Origin: Vibrio breoganii
GTDB taxonomy: Bacteria > Pseudomonadota > Gammaproteobacteria > Enterobacterales > Vibrionaceae
Length of the DNA stretch: 64,000 bases
Assembly (NCBI RefSeq): GCF_001677275.1
Contig: NZ_CP016177.1
Span: 62,001-126,000, forward strand
Direction of reading: 5' to 3'
The notes beneath the pieces were generated by a model. It saw nothing but the letters and a program-made list of their open reading frames with translations. It was not told the DNA's origin and did not search any database. Both the position numbers and the translations under genes were made by a program. Below are positions 17,301 to 26,382 of this stretch, one piece after another. Every line of letters starts with the position of its first letter. Within the stretch, counting starts at the first letter, position 1.

Positions 17301-18314
17301 ATGAGACAAAGGGTACTGTTTTTCGATCTCGCTCGATGCGTGGCTGCTATTGCCGTGATCGCGATACATGTGTTGGCTCCATATCGACATCAGTACGGCG
17401 TGATTCCATTCGATGAGTGGTTTACCGCAATCAGCATAAACAGTATCAGTCGCTGGGCCGTTCCCGTCTTTATTCTCATCTCTGGCGCTTTGATGCTGAG
17501 CGATCGTAGGCCTTTTGACTTCCAGTATTATGTGAAGCGACGTCTCGGTAAGGTACTGGTTCCCTTCATTATTTGGTCTATTTTCTACGCCTACCTTTCT
17601 GGTTGGAGCGCCAGTGGCTTTGATGCCAATAATGCACAGAAGGTATTGTTTGAGGGATTAGACCATGCGACCTATTACCACCTTGGCTTCTTTTACTACT
17701 TCATCCCGCTTTATTTTGTGATTCCGTTCTTACAGATATTTGTTCGTCGCTACGATGACAAGGCTTTGTATGCTCTGACGGGACTGTGGTTATTTACCAC
17801 TGCGTTATTCTTATTCCGCATCGATGGAGTATGGAGTAGCCAAATGTGGCTCTATTCTGGTTTGCTGCCGTTAGGCTATATCCTGTACCAAAAAATCCCA
17901 TTGACTAAGACCAATGTAAGTATCTTTGTACTGCTTGGTGTAGCGGCATTTGCTGCAACTATCTATGAGGTAGTGCACCTAAGTATGGAGGCGGATAAGT
18001 ATGCCTTTGGTCGCTGGCTATCCTATAAAACACTGAATACCGTGTTAGCTGCCAGTATGGTGTTTATGGTATGTCGCTATTTTGGCGAGGGGCTTTCGGC
18101 AGGAGCAAACAAGGTCGTTGGCTTTATCAGTACGCATAGTCTGGGCATCTACATTTTGCACCCTATCTTCCTTTGGCCAATGAAAGAGTTTGGTTGGTAT
18201 CAAGGGCATCCAGGATGGGTGATACCGCTTTGGATTGTGATCAGTGGTGGGGCGTCGCTCTTTGCGAGTTGGTTGGTCTCTCGTTCAAGCAAAACCGCTT
18301 GGTTATTGCCTTAA
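17301..18314 (+). CDS. Membrane acyltransferase (acyltransferase-3 family)
   Basis: A 337-residue polytopic protein with about ten hydrophobic segments. The N-terminus FFDLARCVAAIAVIAIHVL carries the family's first-helix His, and RWAVPVFILISGALML carries the Arg-Pro-x-Phe region. This family O-acylates surface sugars such as O-antigen, enterobacterial common antigen (WecH) or glucans. The gene is a single unit between two terminators, and no polysaccharide cluster is near, so the acceptor is unknown. Confidence 0.8.
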   Translation: MRQRVLFFDLARCVAAIAVIAIHVLAPYRHQYGVIPFDEWFTAISINSISRWAVPVFILISGALMLSDRRPFDFQYYVKRRLGKVLVPFIIWSIFYAYLSGWSASGFDANNAQKVLFEGLDHATYYHLGFFYYFIPLYFVIPFLQIFVRRYDDKALYALTGLWLFTTALFLFRIDGVWSSQMWLYSGLLPLGYILYQKIPLTKTNVSIFVLLGVAAFAATIYEVVHLSMEADKYAFGRWLSYKTLNTVLAASMVFMVCRYFGEGLSAGANKVVGFISTHSLGIYILHPIFLWPMKEFGWYQGHPGWVIPLWIVISGGASLFASWLVSRSSKTAWLLP

Positions 18315-18364
18315 GATACAGATGAGCTTAACTCAGTAAGCATCGAGTTAAGCCCTAATAGATG

Positions 18365-18694
18365 TTATCTCTTCATCGCAAAATGCATGAACTTATCACC
18401 CTGGTAGGTTAATTCGCCTTGGTGACCAGGCAGTAGCGCGTGGTAATAGTGGATGCCAACTTGAAACTCACGCTTTGGACCAAATCGTCCTTTTTGAACG
18501 TAGATCCAATATTCCTTATCTTCTTCACCAGGCTGCGCATCGGGTAAATCTACAGCTTGCTTATCAATGATAGTGACCTTGGCTTTTTGTTCGATAGCAC
18601 CAATCCCTTGCACATGTTTACTAAACACATATTTGAATGCGACAGCGGCAGTAGCAACAAGAATTGCAACCAAAAAGAACAGAGATGTTGGCAT
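18365..18694 (-). CDS. DUF2500 family membrane-anchored protein
   Basis: A 109-residue protein with one N-terminal membrane segment (SLFFLVAILVATAAVAFKYVF), followed by a small beta-rich domain ending in GELTYQGDKFMHF, as in DUF2500/YhhM proteins. The start is ATG 18694 with AAGGG six bases upstream. A longer in-frame ORF begins at 18757 without a ribosome-binding site. Function unknown. Confidence 0.8.
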   Translation of the reverse strand: MPTSLFFLVAILVATAAVAFKYVFSKHVQGIGAIEQKAKVTIIDKQAVDLPDAQPGEEDKEYWIYVQKGRFGPKREFQVGIHYYHALLPGHQGELTYQGDKFMHFAMKR

Positions 18695-19012
18695 AGGGTC
18701 ACCCTTGAGATCTATTGGTGGAAAAGTGTAGCCTTCAGTGACTTTATACATGCACAATTAGTGATATTGCGTGATCTAGATGCAAGAGATGTCGTAAAAA
18801 TGGCGCTTTGATCACATAACAATGCTGAACCGGAATGGACCATAAAGGTCTGATTTATAGAGAGACGAGTGGTTTAATCCTGCTAAACTTGATTTAGGTT
18901 CAATAATTAGCCGACTTGCTCGATTTTAATGACAGAATAGTAAAAAATGGCTAAGAGAAGATTCATGGACGGAGTCTTCTGCATAAGCAGACGTTTGGAC
19001 GGGAGTATGGAT

Positions 19013-19378
19013 ATGTCCGATATTGATCAAGTGGTAACACGCACAAGGCGTATAGAGGGGCTTTTACGCACGCGCTTTCACGCGAGTGGCCGAGGCCTAC
19101 ATCAACTCATCACAGACAGTGAAGAGCGCTTGCCTCATGATGTTATTGCGAAATTGCGCTATGTCGCCACTATCCGCAATAAGATGCTTCATGAAGACGG
19201 CTTCAAATTAGAAGATCGTAAACAATTTCTTCAGGCATGTAATGAATGTGAGAAAGAACTGACTCCCCGTAGCGGGCGCTTTATTTGGGGCGTTGCTATT
19301 GCATTGATGACCCTTCTTACATTAGCCGCTGCTTTGTTCTACTACGCCAACTGGGCAGAATTTAGCGTACATCTATAA
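19013..19378 (+). CDS. Tail-anchored HEPN/DUF4145-like protein
   Basis: A 121-residue protein with a helical cytosolic domain. It contains ATIRNKMLHED, an R-x4-H motif (Arg55, His60) typical of HEPN/DUF4145 helical domains that are often RNases. Residues about 91-111 (WGVAIALMTLLTLAAALFYY) form a C-terminal membrane anchor. GGGAG seven bases before ATG 19013 decides this start over upstream in-frame ATGs. No MNT-type antitoxin partner is adjacent. The YecH gene follows after 82 bp. The HEPN call is my inference from the motif and length. Confidence 0.6.
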   Translation: MSDIDQVVTRTRRIEGLLRTRFHASGRGLHQLITDSEERLPHDVIAKLRYVATIRNKMLHEDGFKLEDRKQFLQACNECEKELTPRSGRFIWGVAIALMTLLTLAAALFYYANWAEFSVHL

Positions 19379-19460
19379 ATGACAGGATGTACTTTGACTT
19401 GTAACAATGTCTTTCTTTTCTCACTCGGTAAAGTCTGATTTTAAAATTTAGGAGTTCAGT

Positions 19461-19694
19461 ATGTCCGTACATGCACATAAAATATTAAATCAGCTTCGAG
19501 AACAACCAATGTCGAAAGCAGAATTGCGCCAGTGGGTTGCATCTGAATTTGGTGAGCAGACTCAATTTCGTACTTGCAGCAAAGAAGGCTTCGATTTTGA
19601 TTCTATTTTAGATTTTTTTGTATCTAGAGAAAAAATTCTTCTAGATAACGATAAATTCAGAGTAAACGAGCCGAATATCTGCTCTCATAACTGA
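19461..19694 (+). CDS. yecH: YecH family small metal-binding protein
   Basis: A 77-residue protein of the DUF2492/YecH family: MSVHAHKILNQL at the start, FGEQTQFRTCSKEGFD in the middle and ICSHN at the C-terminus, preserving the His and Cys residues of E. coli YecH. AGGAG lies upstream of ATG 19461. Function is not established. The conserved His/Cys suggest metal binding. Confidence 0.85.
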   Translation: MSVHAHKILNQLREQPMSKAELRQWVASEFGEQTQFRTCSKEGFDFDSILDFFVSREKILLDNDKFRVNEPNICSHN

Positions 19695-19722
19695 TTTAAG
19701 TGAAGTATTTTACGACTTTTTT

Positions 19723-19750
19723 AAGGCTCCTATGATGGAGCCTTTTTTGT
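19723..19750 (+). terminator. Rho-independent terminator after yecH
   Basis: AAGGCTCC (19723-19730) pairs with GGAGCCTT (19737-19744) around TATGAT, followed by a run of T residues. Confidence 0.9.
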
Positions 19751-20288
19751 TCATAATTTTGTAACATTTTAAGTTGGGGTAACCTTACTATCGTGCTATT
19801 TATATGCGCTCAATTGGTGTTAAATGTGCTATTGATGTGATTTTTGTGGTGTTTATGGTTGCATAATGGTGTTCTGTTGAGCTTTTATGCTTAATTGGTT
19901 TTTGAATTATCCAAGCATAAAAATGCGTACATTTCGTTGCTAAAGCCCTCTATTGTATGGCCTTACACTTACAATCCCTTTGCGGATAAGGTGTAAGCGT
20001 TGCTTTTATCAATCTCCCCTGCCTTTGGGTGACTTTTTATTCACCTAGATCGGCTACTCATGCATCAGTTCATCTTTTATTCAGCTATAAAGCCAACTTT
20101 TATCCTTTAAATGTTGCTTTTGTGTGTCTTTTTTGCCAAATTGTGCATCGAACACAATATTTATCGTTGTGTTTTGGACGAAGACGCCGATAAAAGGCGC
20201 AGACTGGATATCAAATCAGTCACGTTCATTTCGAATGGATTCAATTTGCAGACAAGGCAGAAAACTGTCCAGCAGTAGAGGTCTGGTA
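19751..20288 (+). other. 538-bp non-coding leader with three hairpins before the first ABC operon
   Basis: There is no credible gene. AT-rich DNA contains three separate inverted repeats: TTTTATGCTT/AAGCATAAAA (19883-19892 with 19913-19922), CTTACAC/GTGTAAG with extra TTA/TAA pairing (19962-19997), and GGTGA/TCACC (20028-20045). An open frame begins at 20124 but lacks a ribosome-binding site and homology. The conserved ABC ATPase starts only at 20289. The region may hold a promoter and a structured 5' untranslated region. Confidence 0.5.
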
Positions 20289-22016
20289 ATGTCGTTATTA
20301 GAAGTAAAAAATCTTCGCATTGAGTACCCGTCAAGACACGGTGTTCACGCAGCAGTAAAATCTCTTTCTTTCAATATTGAGCGCGGCGAAATCGTCGGCG
20401 TTGTTGGTGAATCTGGCGCGGGTAAATCCACAGTCGGTAATGCCGTTATTGATCTTTTAAGTCCTCCAGGTGTGATTGCTGGTGGCGAAGTTTTCCTTGA
20501 TGGAGAAAAAGTCTCTGGTTTATCTCCAGAGCAAATGCGTCAGGTACGCGGTTCAAAGATTGGATTTATCTTTCAGGACCCAATGACGTCACTAAACCCT
20601 TTGTTTACCGTTGAGCAGCAGCTTAAAGAAACCATTCATGCCAATATGAAGGTTTCTGATGAAGAGGCGTATAAACGCTCTTTGGACCTGATGAACAAAG
20701 TGGGTATTCCACAGCCTGAAAACCGTTTGAAACAGTATCCACATCAGTTCTCTGGTGGTATGCGCCAGCGTGTTGTTATTGCAATAGCGCTTGCGGGTGA
20801 GCCGGATCTTATCATTGCGGATGAGCCAACCACGGCGTTGGACGTATCTATTCAAGACCAAATCCTAACCCTGATTCGTGACCTGTGTATTCAGCAAAAT
20901 GTAGGCTGTATGCTAGTAACTCATGACATGGGGGTTGTATCAAACGTCACTGATCGCGTAGCAGTAATGTATCGCGGTGATCTCGTTGAATTTGGACCAA
21001 CAAGCAAGGTATTGGGTGCGCCTGACCATCCATATACGCGCAGTCTAATCTCTGCTGTACCTCGTTCAGATGTGAAGCTAGATCGATTCCCATTGGTGAG
21101 TTACATCGAAGAAGCTGCAGAACATCAGCCTTTAGATGTGAAGAATCACTGGTTGGGTCAAAGCCAAGACGAGCGTGAATACACAGGTCCATTGCTGAAT
21201 GTTGAGAACGTAGACCTACGCTTCATTACCAAAGACTCTTTATTTGAAAGCCGCAGAGAATACGTGCAGGCATCAGATAATGTCAGCTTTGAAGTATTCG
21301 AAGGGGAAACCTTTGGTTTGGTAGGTGAGTCTGGTTCAGGTAAATCCACCATAGCGCGTGTTATTGCCGGTCTATATGCACCCGATGCGGGTAAGGTAAC
21401 CTTTGAGGGGATTGACCTAACTGGCCTGAAGAGCGAAAAAGAGCGCCGCCCAATGCGTCGCCAGATGCAGATGGTGTTCCAGAACCCATATACATCGATG
21501 AACCCGCGTATGAAGATCTTCGACATCATCGCAGAACCTATTCGCTTCCATAAACTGACAGCAAACGAGAATGAAACTCGTCAGATCGTTCACGATCTAC
21601 TGGACCATGTTGGTCTAGGTCGCATGGCTGCAGTGAAATACCCACATGAATTCTCAGGTGGCCAGCGTCAGCGTATTTCAATTGCACGTGCTTTGGCGAC
21701 ACGTCCTCGTTTATTGATTTGTGATGAACCAACATCGGCACTGGACGTTTCAGTGCAGGCTCAGATTCTAAACCTTCTGAAAGACCTTCAGGATGAGTTG
21801 AATCTCACCATGCTATTTATCAGTCACGATTTGCCGGTTATTCGTCAGATGTGTGACCGTATTGGCGTGATGCAAAAAGGTACTCTGTTAGAGGTTGCAC
21901 CGACTGAACAGCTGTTTAAGTCTCCGCAACATGAGTACAGCCAACATTTAGTTTCATTAATGCCAGAGTTCAAGGGCTTGCGCGAAGGCATTACTGAAGA
22001 GAAAGAATTAGCTTAG
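20289..22016 (+). CDS. Peptide-type ABC transporter ATPase, two fused nucleotide-binding domains
   Basis: A 575-residue protein fusing two Opp/Dpp-type ATPases. Domain 1 (about 1-270) has Walker [10 protein letters not shown], signature SGGMRQR and Walker B DEPTTALD. Domain 2 (about 300-570) has [16 protein letters not shown] and DEPTSALD, so both sites look intact. The start ATG 20289 follows AGAGG. It is the first gene of a four-gene operon with a family-5 binding protein and two permeases. Fused ATPases of this kind (YejF, GsiA) energise peptide or glutathione import. The substrate is not determined here. Confidence 0.93.
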   Translation: MSLLEVKNLRIEYPSRHGVHAAVKSLSFNIERGEIVGVVGESGAGKSTVGNAVIDLLSPPGVIAGGEVFLDGEKVSGLSPEQMRQVRGSKIGFIFQDPMTSLNPLFTVEQQLKETIHANMKVSDEEAYKRSLDLMNKVGIPQPENRLKQYPHQFSGGMRQRVVIAIALAGEPDLIIADEPTTALDVSIQDQILTLIRDLCIQQNVGCMLVTHDMGVVSNVTDRVAVMYRGDLVEFGPTSKVLGAPDHPYTRSLISAVPRSDVKLDRFPLVSYIEEAAEHQPLDVKNHWLGQSQDEREYTGPLLNVENVDLRFITKDSLFESRREYVQASDNVSFEVFEGETFGLVGESGSGKSTIARVIAGLYAPDAGKVTFEGIDLTGLKSEKERRPMRRQMQMVFQNPYTSMNPRMKIFDIIAEPIRFHKLTANENETRQIVHDLLDHVGLGRMAAVKYPHEFSGGQRQRISIARALATRPRLLICDEPTSALDVSVQAQILNLLKDLQDELNLTMLFISHDLPVIRQMCDRIGVMQKGTLLEVAPTEQLFKSPQHEYSQHLVSLMPEFKGLREGITEEKELA

Positions 22017-22097
22017 GACACTAAGCAATAAGCTCACTGAGCAAAATACACAGCAAACACAATATAGGGATTCCATCCCGCATGAAGGAGATATGCA

Positions 22098-23651
22098 ATG
22101 AAAACCATTAAGACCAAATTGGCTGTAGCACTTGCAGCCGCTGGCCTTGCTTTTGGCGCTGCCGCTGCCGACATCAAAGTTGCTTACGATGCTGACCCAG
22201 TATCTCTAGATCCACAAGAGCAACTATCTGGTGGTACGCTTCAACTTTCTCACATGATATTTGACCCATTGGTACGTTATAAGCAGGATCTGTCGTTTGA
22301 ACCTCGCTTGGCAACTAAGTGGGAGCGCGTAAATGATACAACAATGCGTTTCACTCTACGTGAAGGCGTTAAATTCCACTCAGGTAACACACTGACTGCC
22401 GACGACGTAGTTTGGACTTTCGACCGTTTGAAAAATTCTCCAGACTTTAAAGCAATCTTCGCACCGTTTGAGAAGGTTGTTAAAGTTGATGAAAACACGT
22501 TTGACCTTGTATCCAAAGGCGCTTTCCCGTTAGTTCTACAAACTGCGACCTACATTTTCCCAATGGATAGCAAGTTCTACTCAGGTAAAACTGAAGACGG
22601 TAAAGACAAGTCTGAGATCGTGAAGCACGGTAACTCTTTTGCTTCTACTAACGTTTCAGGTACGGGTCCATTCATCGTTACCGCTCGTGAGCAAGGCGTG
22701 AAGGTAGACTTCAAACGCTTTGACGGCTACTGGGATACAGAGTCAAAAGGTAACGTTGAAAATCTAACGCTAGTGCCAATCAAAGAAGACGCAACTCGTG
22801 TTGCTGCTCTGCTTTCTGGCGGCGTAGACATGATTGCTCCAGTTTCTCCGAACGACCATCAGCGTGTTGAATCAGCAAAAGATGTTGAACTAGTGACTCT
22901 ACCGGGTACTCGCCTAATTTCGTTCCAAATGAACCAAGAGAGCAACCCTGCGCTTAAAGACGTTCGTGTTCGTCAAGCTATCGTATACGCAATCAACAAC
23001 GACGGTATTGCGAAGAAGATCATGAAAGGCTTTGCAACAACTGCTGGTCAGCAAGGTCCAGAAGGTTACGCGGGTTATGACGCAGACCTTAAGCCTCGCT
23101 ACGATCTGAAGAAAGCGAAAGAGCTAATGAAAGAAGCGGGTTATGAAGATGGCTTCTCTCTAACTATGATCGCACCAAACAACCGTTACGTGAACGATGC
23201 AAAAATCGCTCAAGCAGCGGCTGCAATGCTAGCTAAGATTGGCATTCGTGTTGACCTGAAGACTATGCCTAAAGCGCAATACTGGCCTGAGTTCGATAAG
23301 TGTGCAGCAGACATGCTAATGATCGGCTGGCACGCAGATACTGAAGATTCAGCGAACTTCTCTGAATTCCTAACTATGACTCGTAACGAAGAGACAGGTA
23401 AAGGTCAGTACAACTGTGGTCACTACTCGAACCCTGAAATGGACAAGCTAGTTGAAGCGGCTAACGTAGAAACTGATCCAGCGAAGCGTGCACAAATGCT
23501 GCAACAAGTAGAGAAGACTCTTTACGATGACGCTGCATACGTTCCTCTACACTGGCAGAACCTAGCGTGGGGCGCAAAGTCTAACGTTGAGATCACACCA
23601 ATCGTAAACGCAATGAACTTCCCTTACTTTGGCGACCTAGTTGTTAAGTAA
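22098..23651 (+). CDS. Family-5 solute-binding protein (peptide-type ABC transporter)
   Basis: A 517-residue periplasmic binding protein. It has a classic signal peptide (TKLAVALAAAGLAFGAAAA, cleavage before Asp), then DPVSLDPQEQLSGGTLQLSH and the long two-lobed family-5 fold, with VRQAIVYAINNDGIAKKIM in the hinge-proximal region. AAGGAG lies just upstream of ATG 22098. It sits between the fused ATPase and the two permeases, so it is the substrate receptor of that importer. Dipeptides or oligopeptides are most likely, but the family also binds nickel, haem and sugars. Confidence 0.93.
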   Translation: MKTIKTKLAVALAAAGLAFGAAAADIKVAYDADPVSLDPQEQLSGGTLQLSHMIFDPLVRYKQDLSFEPRLATKWERVNDTTMRFTLREGVKFHSGNTLTADDVVWTFDRLKNSPDFKAIFAPFEKVVKVDENTFDLVSKGAFPLVLQTATYIFPMDSKFYSGKTEDGKDKSEIVKHGNSFASTNVSGTGPFIVTAREQGVKVDFKRFDGYWDTESKGNVENLTLVPIKEDATRVAALLSGGVDMIAPVSPNDHQRVESAKDVELVTLPGTRLISFQMNQESNPALKDVRVRQAIVYAINNDGIAKKIMKGFATTAGQQGPEGYAGYDADLKPRYDLKKAKELMKEAGYEDGFSLTMIAPNNRYVNDAKIAQAAAAMLAKIGIRVDLKTMPKAQYWPEFDKCAADMLMIGWHADTEDSANFSEFLTMTRNEETGKGQYNCGHYSNPEMDKLVEAANVETDPAKRAQMLQQVEKTLYDDAAYVPLHWQNLAWGAKSNVEITPIVNAMNFPYFGDLVVK

Positions 23652-23747
23652 GAAGTAGCAATACGAATAAAGGCACCCATTAGAAATAATCGGTGTGCCT
23701 CTGTTGCCTACGAGCAACGCTTTTAAAAGCGCAGTAATGCGGTTTTC

Positions 23748-23787
23748 GGTGCCTGGCCTTGTTTCAGTCGGGTCAGGTACCATTTTT
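23748..23787 (+). terminator. Attenuator hairpin between binding-protein and permease genes
   Basis: GGTGCCTGGCC (23748-23758) pairs with GGTCAGGTACC (23771-23781) using two G-U pairs, then ATTTTT. Such partial terminators after the binding-protein gene let it be made in excess over the membrane components. Confidence 0.65.
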
Positions 23788-23828
23788 AAGGCTGAAAATT
23801 TGATAGATTGGAAAAAAGGGGCAAAGGA

Positions 23829-24806
23829 ATGTTTTCGTTTCTAGTCAAGCGCCTATATCAGGCACTGGTAGTGATGTTTGTGATCAGTTTGGTGGCGTTT
23901 GCTATCCAAGATAATCTTGGTGATCCCTTACGTGAATTAGTTGGTCAGTCGGTATCTGAATCGGAGCGTCAAGCGCTGCGTGATGACCTTGGTCTGAACG
24001 ACCCGTTTGTCACTAAATATACCCGTTTTATTACTGCAGCAGTACAGGGTGATTTAGGTACTTCATATTTCTTTAAGCGTCCAGCTGTGGACGTTATCTT
24101 GGACAAGCTGGTTGCGACTCTAGAGCTCGTATTCGGTGCCACACTCATTATTGTTGTGCTGTCGATTCCGCTTGGCGTTTATTCCGCTATAAATCCTAAA
24201 AGTTTCTTTACCAAGGTCATCATGGCGATGAGCTCGGTGGGTATTTCTATACCCGTATTCCTAACAGCAATCATGCTGATGTACATCTTCTCGATAACCT
24301 TAGGGTGGCTGCCTTCCTACGGTCGAGGCGAAACAGCGAACGTACTTGGGTGGCAGTCTGGCTTCTTCACTGTAGATGGCATTAAACACTTAATATTGCC
24401 GTGTGTTTCACTGGCTTCTATTATGCTTCCACTGTTCATTCGTCTAGTGCGCTCTGAAATGCTTGAAGTGCTTAGCTCGGAATACATCAAATTTGGTAAG
24501 GCAAAAGGCCTACCACTGAAGAAAATTCATTATCAACATGCACTTAAAAATACCCTTTTACCGGTATTAACGGTAGGTGGTGTACAGATTGGTACTATGG
24601 TGGCATACACCATTCTTACTGAGACTGTATTCCAATGGCCAGGCACAGGATTCTTGTTCCTTGAGGCGATCAACCGTGTAGATACACCGTTAATCACAGC
24701 TTACGTAATCTTCGTAGGTCTGATTTTCGTGGTAACTAACACCATCGTTGACTTGCTATACGGCCTAATCAACCCAACCGTGAACATTACTGGTAAAGGA
24801 GCATAA
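23829..24806 (+). CDS. ABC transporter permease, DppB/OppB type
   Basis: A 325-residue inner-membrane permease. It has six predicted segments, an N-terminal LVKRLYQALVVMFVISLVAF, the cytoplasmic coupling EAA-type loop in SSEYIKFGKAKGLPLKKI, and a large first periplasmic region with GDLGTSYFFKRPA. I use ATG 23829 with AAGGGG seven bases upstream. A TTG 21 bp earlier is in frame. It ends 2 bp before the second permease. Confidence 0.92.
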   Translation: MFSFLVKRLYQALVVMFVISLVAFAIQDNLGDPLRELVGQSVSESERQALRDDLGLNDPFVTKYTRFITAAVQGDLGTSYFFKRPAVDVILDKLVATLELVFGATLIIVVLSIPLGVYSAINPKSFFTKVIMAMSSVGISIPVFLTAIMLMYIFSITLGWLPSYGRGETANVLGWQSGFFTVDGIKHLILPCVSLASIMLPLFIRLVRSEMLEVLSSEYIKFGKAKGLPLKKIHYQHALKNTLLPVLTVGGVQIGTMVAYTILTETVFQWPGTGFLFLEAINRVDTPLITAYVIFVGLIFVVTNTIVDLLYGLINPTVNITGKGA

Positions 24807-24808
24807 TC

Positions 24809-25747
24809 ATGGAACAGACAACACAAGCTCCAGGTCGCTGGGAGCGTTTTAAAAACTCGGATATCGTTTACTATTTCTTGCGTGACAAAGTGGCTATGTT
24901 CAGTGCTTTCGTCTTCGCTTGCTTCTTGGTAGCAGCACTAGCAGCACCGATTATTGCGCCGTCAGACCCTTATGACTTGATGTCTATCGATATCATGGAT
25001 TCAGAACTTCCTCCTTCATGGATGGAAGGTGGTGAGTCGCACTTTGTCTTAGGTACCGATGAGCAAGGCCGTGATATATTCTCAACGATCTTGTATGGCT
25101 CAAGACTGTCACTGACAATCGGTTTTCTAGCCGTAGGCCTACAGCTGATTCTGGGTATCGTTATCGGTCTATCAGCGGGTTACTTCGGTGGCCGCATTGA
25201 TAGCTTCCTGATGCGCTTTGCCGATATTCAGCTTTCGTTCTCAACCATGATGGTAGCGATTATTGTTTCCGCCATCTTTAAGGCGAGCTTTGGCAGTGCC
25301 TTCTATAGCGAATACGCAGTAGTGATGCTGGTCGTGATCATTGGTGTGGCGGAATGGCCACAGTATGCGCGTACCATTCGTGCTTCGGTACTGGCAGAGA
25401 AGAAGAAAGAATACGTAGAAGCGGCGCGCGTGATGGGCTTTAAAGCACCACGCATCATGTTCCGCCACATTCTCCCTAACTGTCTATCACCAATCTTGGT
25501 TATCTCAACGGTACAGATTGCGAACGCAATCATGTCTGAGGCGGCACTGTCGTTCCTTGGCCTAGGTCTACCAGTTGACCAACCTTCTCTGGGCGCGTTG
25601 ATCAGCACAGGCTTTAACTACATCTTCTCTGGTGCATGGTGGATTACAGCCTTCCCAGGTATCGTTCTAGTAACCTTGGTATTGGTTATCAACCTACTGG
25701 GTGACTGGTTACGTGATGTATTTAACCCGAAATTGTATAAGGGTTAA
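24809..25747 (+). CDS. ABC transporter permease, DppC/OppC type
   Basis: A 312-residue permease: an N-terminal membrane helix (AMFSAFVFACFLVAALAAPIIAP), then LGTDEQGRDIFSTILYGSRLSLTIG, the hallmark of OppC-type subunits, and the coupling segment EYVEAARVMGFKAPRIMFRHILPN. It is the last gene of the operon, with GGAG nine bases before ATG 24809, and is followed by a strong terminator. Confidence 0.93.
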   Translation: MEQTTQAPGRWERFKNSDIVYYFLRDKVAMFSAFVFACFLVAALAAPIIAPSDPYDLMSIDIMDSELPPSWMEGGESHFVLGTDEQGRDIFSTILYGSRLSLTIGFLAVGLQLILGIVIGLSAGYFGGRIDSFLMRFADIQLSFSTMMVAIIVSAIFKASFGSAFYSEYAVVMLVVIIGVAEWPQYARTIRASVLAEKKKEYVEAARVMGFKAPRIMFRHILPNCLSPILVISTVQIANAIMSEAALSFLGLGLPVDQPSLGALISTGFNYIFSGAWWITAFPGIVLVTLVLVINLLGDWLRDVFNPKLYKG

Positions 25748-25772
25748 TTAAACTCGATTCGAGAAATCCTCA

Positions 25773-25805
25773 AACGCCTGACGTGAATTCGTCAGGCGTT
25801 TTTTA
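25773..25805 (+). terminator. Rho-independent terminator of the first ABC operon
   Basis: AACGCCTGACG (25773-25783) pairs with CGTCAGGCGTT (25790-25800) around six bases and continues into TTTT. Confidence 0.92.
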
Positions 25806-25920
25806 TTGCGCCAGAACAAGGCTATACGCAACAGCTTGCTAATTATTGGCGAATAACCCTACTCTCAACTAGTCTTTCGGAAGTGATTGTTTTTAATATA
25901 ATTAGAGGGTTATAAGCAAA

Positions 25921-26334
25921 ATGACGCTAATAAAGTTACCCCTAGTGTGTTCAGTGTTTATTTGGCTAGTTGCGTCTGTGAATGTCCAGGCCGGCAATTT
26001 TTTGTGCTCCGCTACTCAAGAGTCTTTTGATAAGCCCGCATTGCTGGGAGAGGAGTGCCCAATAGGTGTATCGTTGTGGGGAAAAACCAAGCCACAATAC
26101 AACAAGTCGACCTTTTGGATACAGTGTGGCTTTTTTCCTGAAGAGCTCACCCTAGATCAGGTGAATCAGATTTACCCTAACGTTTCTGCCTCTATCTGGA
26201 ATAAAGCTGAATCAAAGGGCAGACGCTGCTTAATTGGACCTTATGATGATTTCGAACAAGTGAATCTTGAAGTCACACAGCTTAGAACCATTGAAGGGTT
26301 TGAAAAGTCCTTTATCCGTGAAGTCGAAAAATAA
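25921..26334 (+). CDS. Small secreted SPOR-like protein
   Basis: A 137-residue protein with a signal peptide (VFIWLVASVNVQAGN, cleavage after QA) and four Cys in the mature part. The C-terminal segment RRCLIGPYDDFEQVNLEVTQLRTIEGFEKSFIREV has the GP-[FY]-x(5)-A-like pattern of the second half of a SPOR domain, the peptidoglycan-binding fold of division proteins. No other recognisable domain is present. It is a single gene between two terminators. The SPOR assignment is inference from the motif. Confidence 0.65.
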   Translation: MTLIKLPLVCSVFIWLVASVNVQAGNFLCSATQESFDKPALLGEECPIGVSLWGKTKPQYNKSTFWIQCGFFPEELTLDQVNQIYPNVSASIWNKAESKGRRCLIGPYDDFEQVNLEVTQLRTIEGFEKSFIREVEK

Positions 26335-26362
26335 AAAAAGGATGGCCTAAGCCATCCTTTTT
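26335..26362. terminator. Bidirectional terminator between SPOR-like gene and gorA
   Basis: GGATGGC (26340-26346) pairs with GCCATCC (26351-26357) around CTAA, with A-rich and T-rich flanks on the two sides. It serves both convergent genes. Confidence 0.9.
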
Positions 26363-26382
26363 AATATTGCCGCAGTTGGCAA

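Noticed and set aside
17150..17416. 88-residue open frame across the end of arsJ
   Set aside because: It overlaps the arsJ end, the terminator and the start of the acyltransferase in another frame. No supporting features.
20124..20288. N-terminal extension of the fused ABC ATPase
   Set aside because: The 55 extra residues match no ATPase N-terminus and lack a ribosome-binding site. The conserved start at 20289 is preceded by AGAGG.
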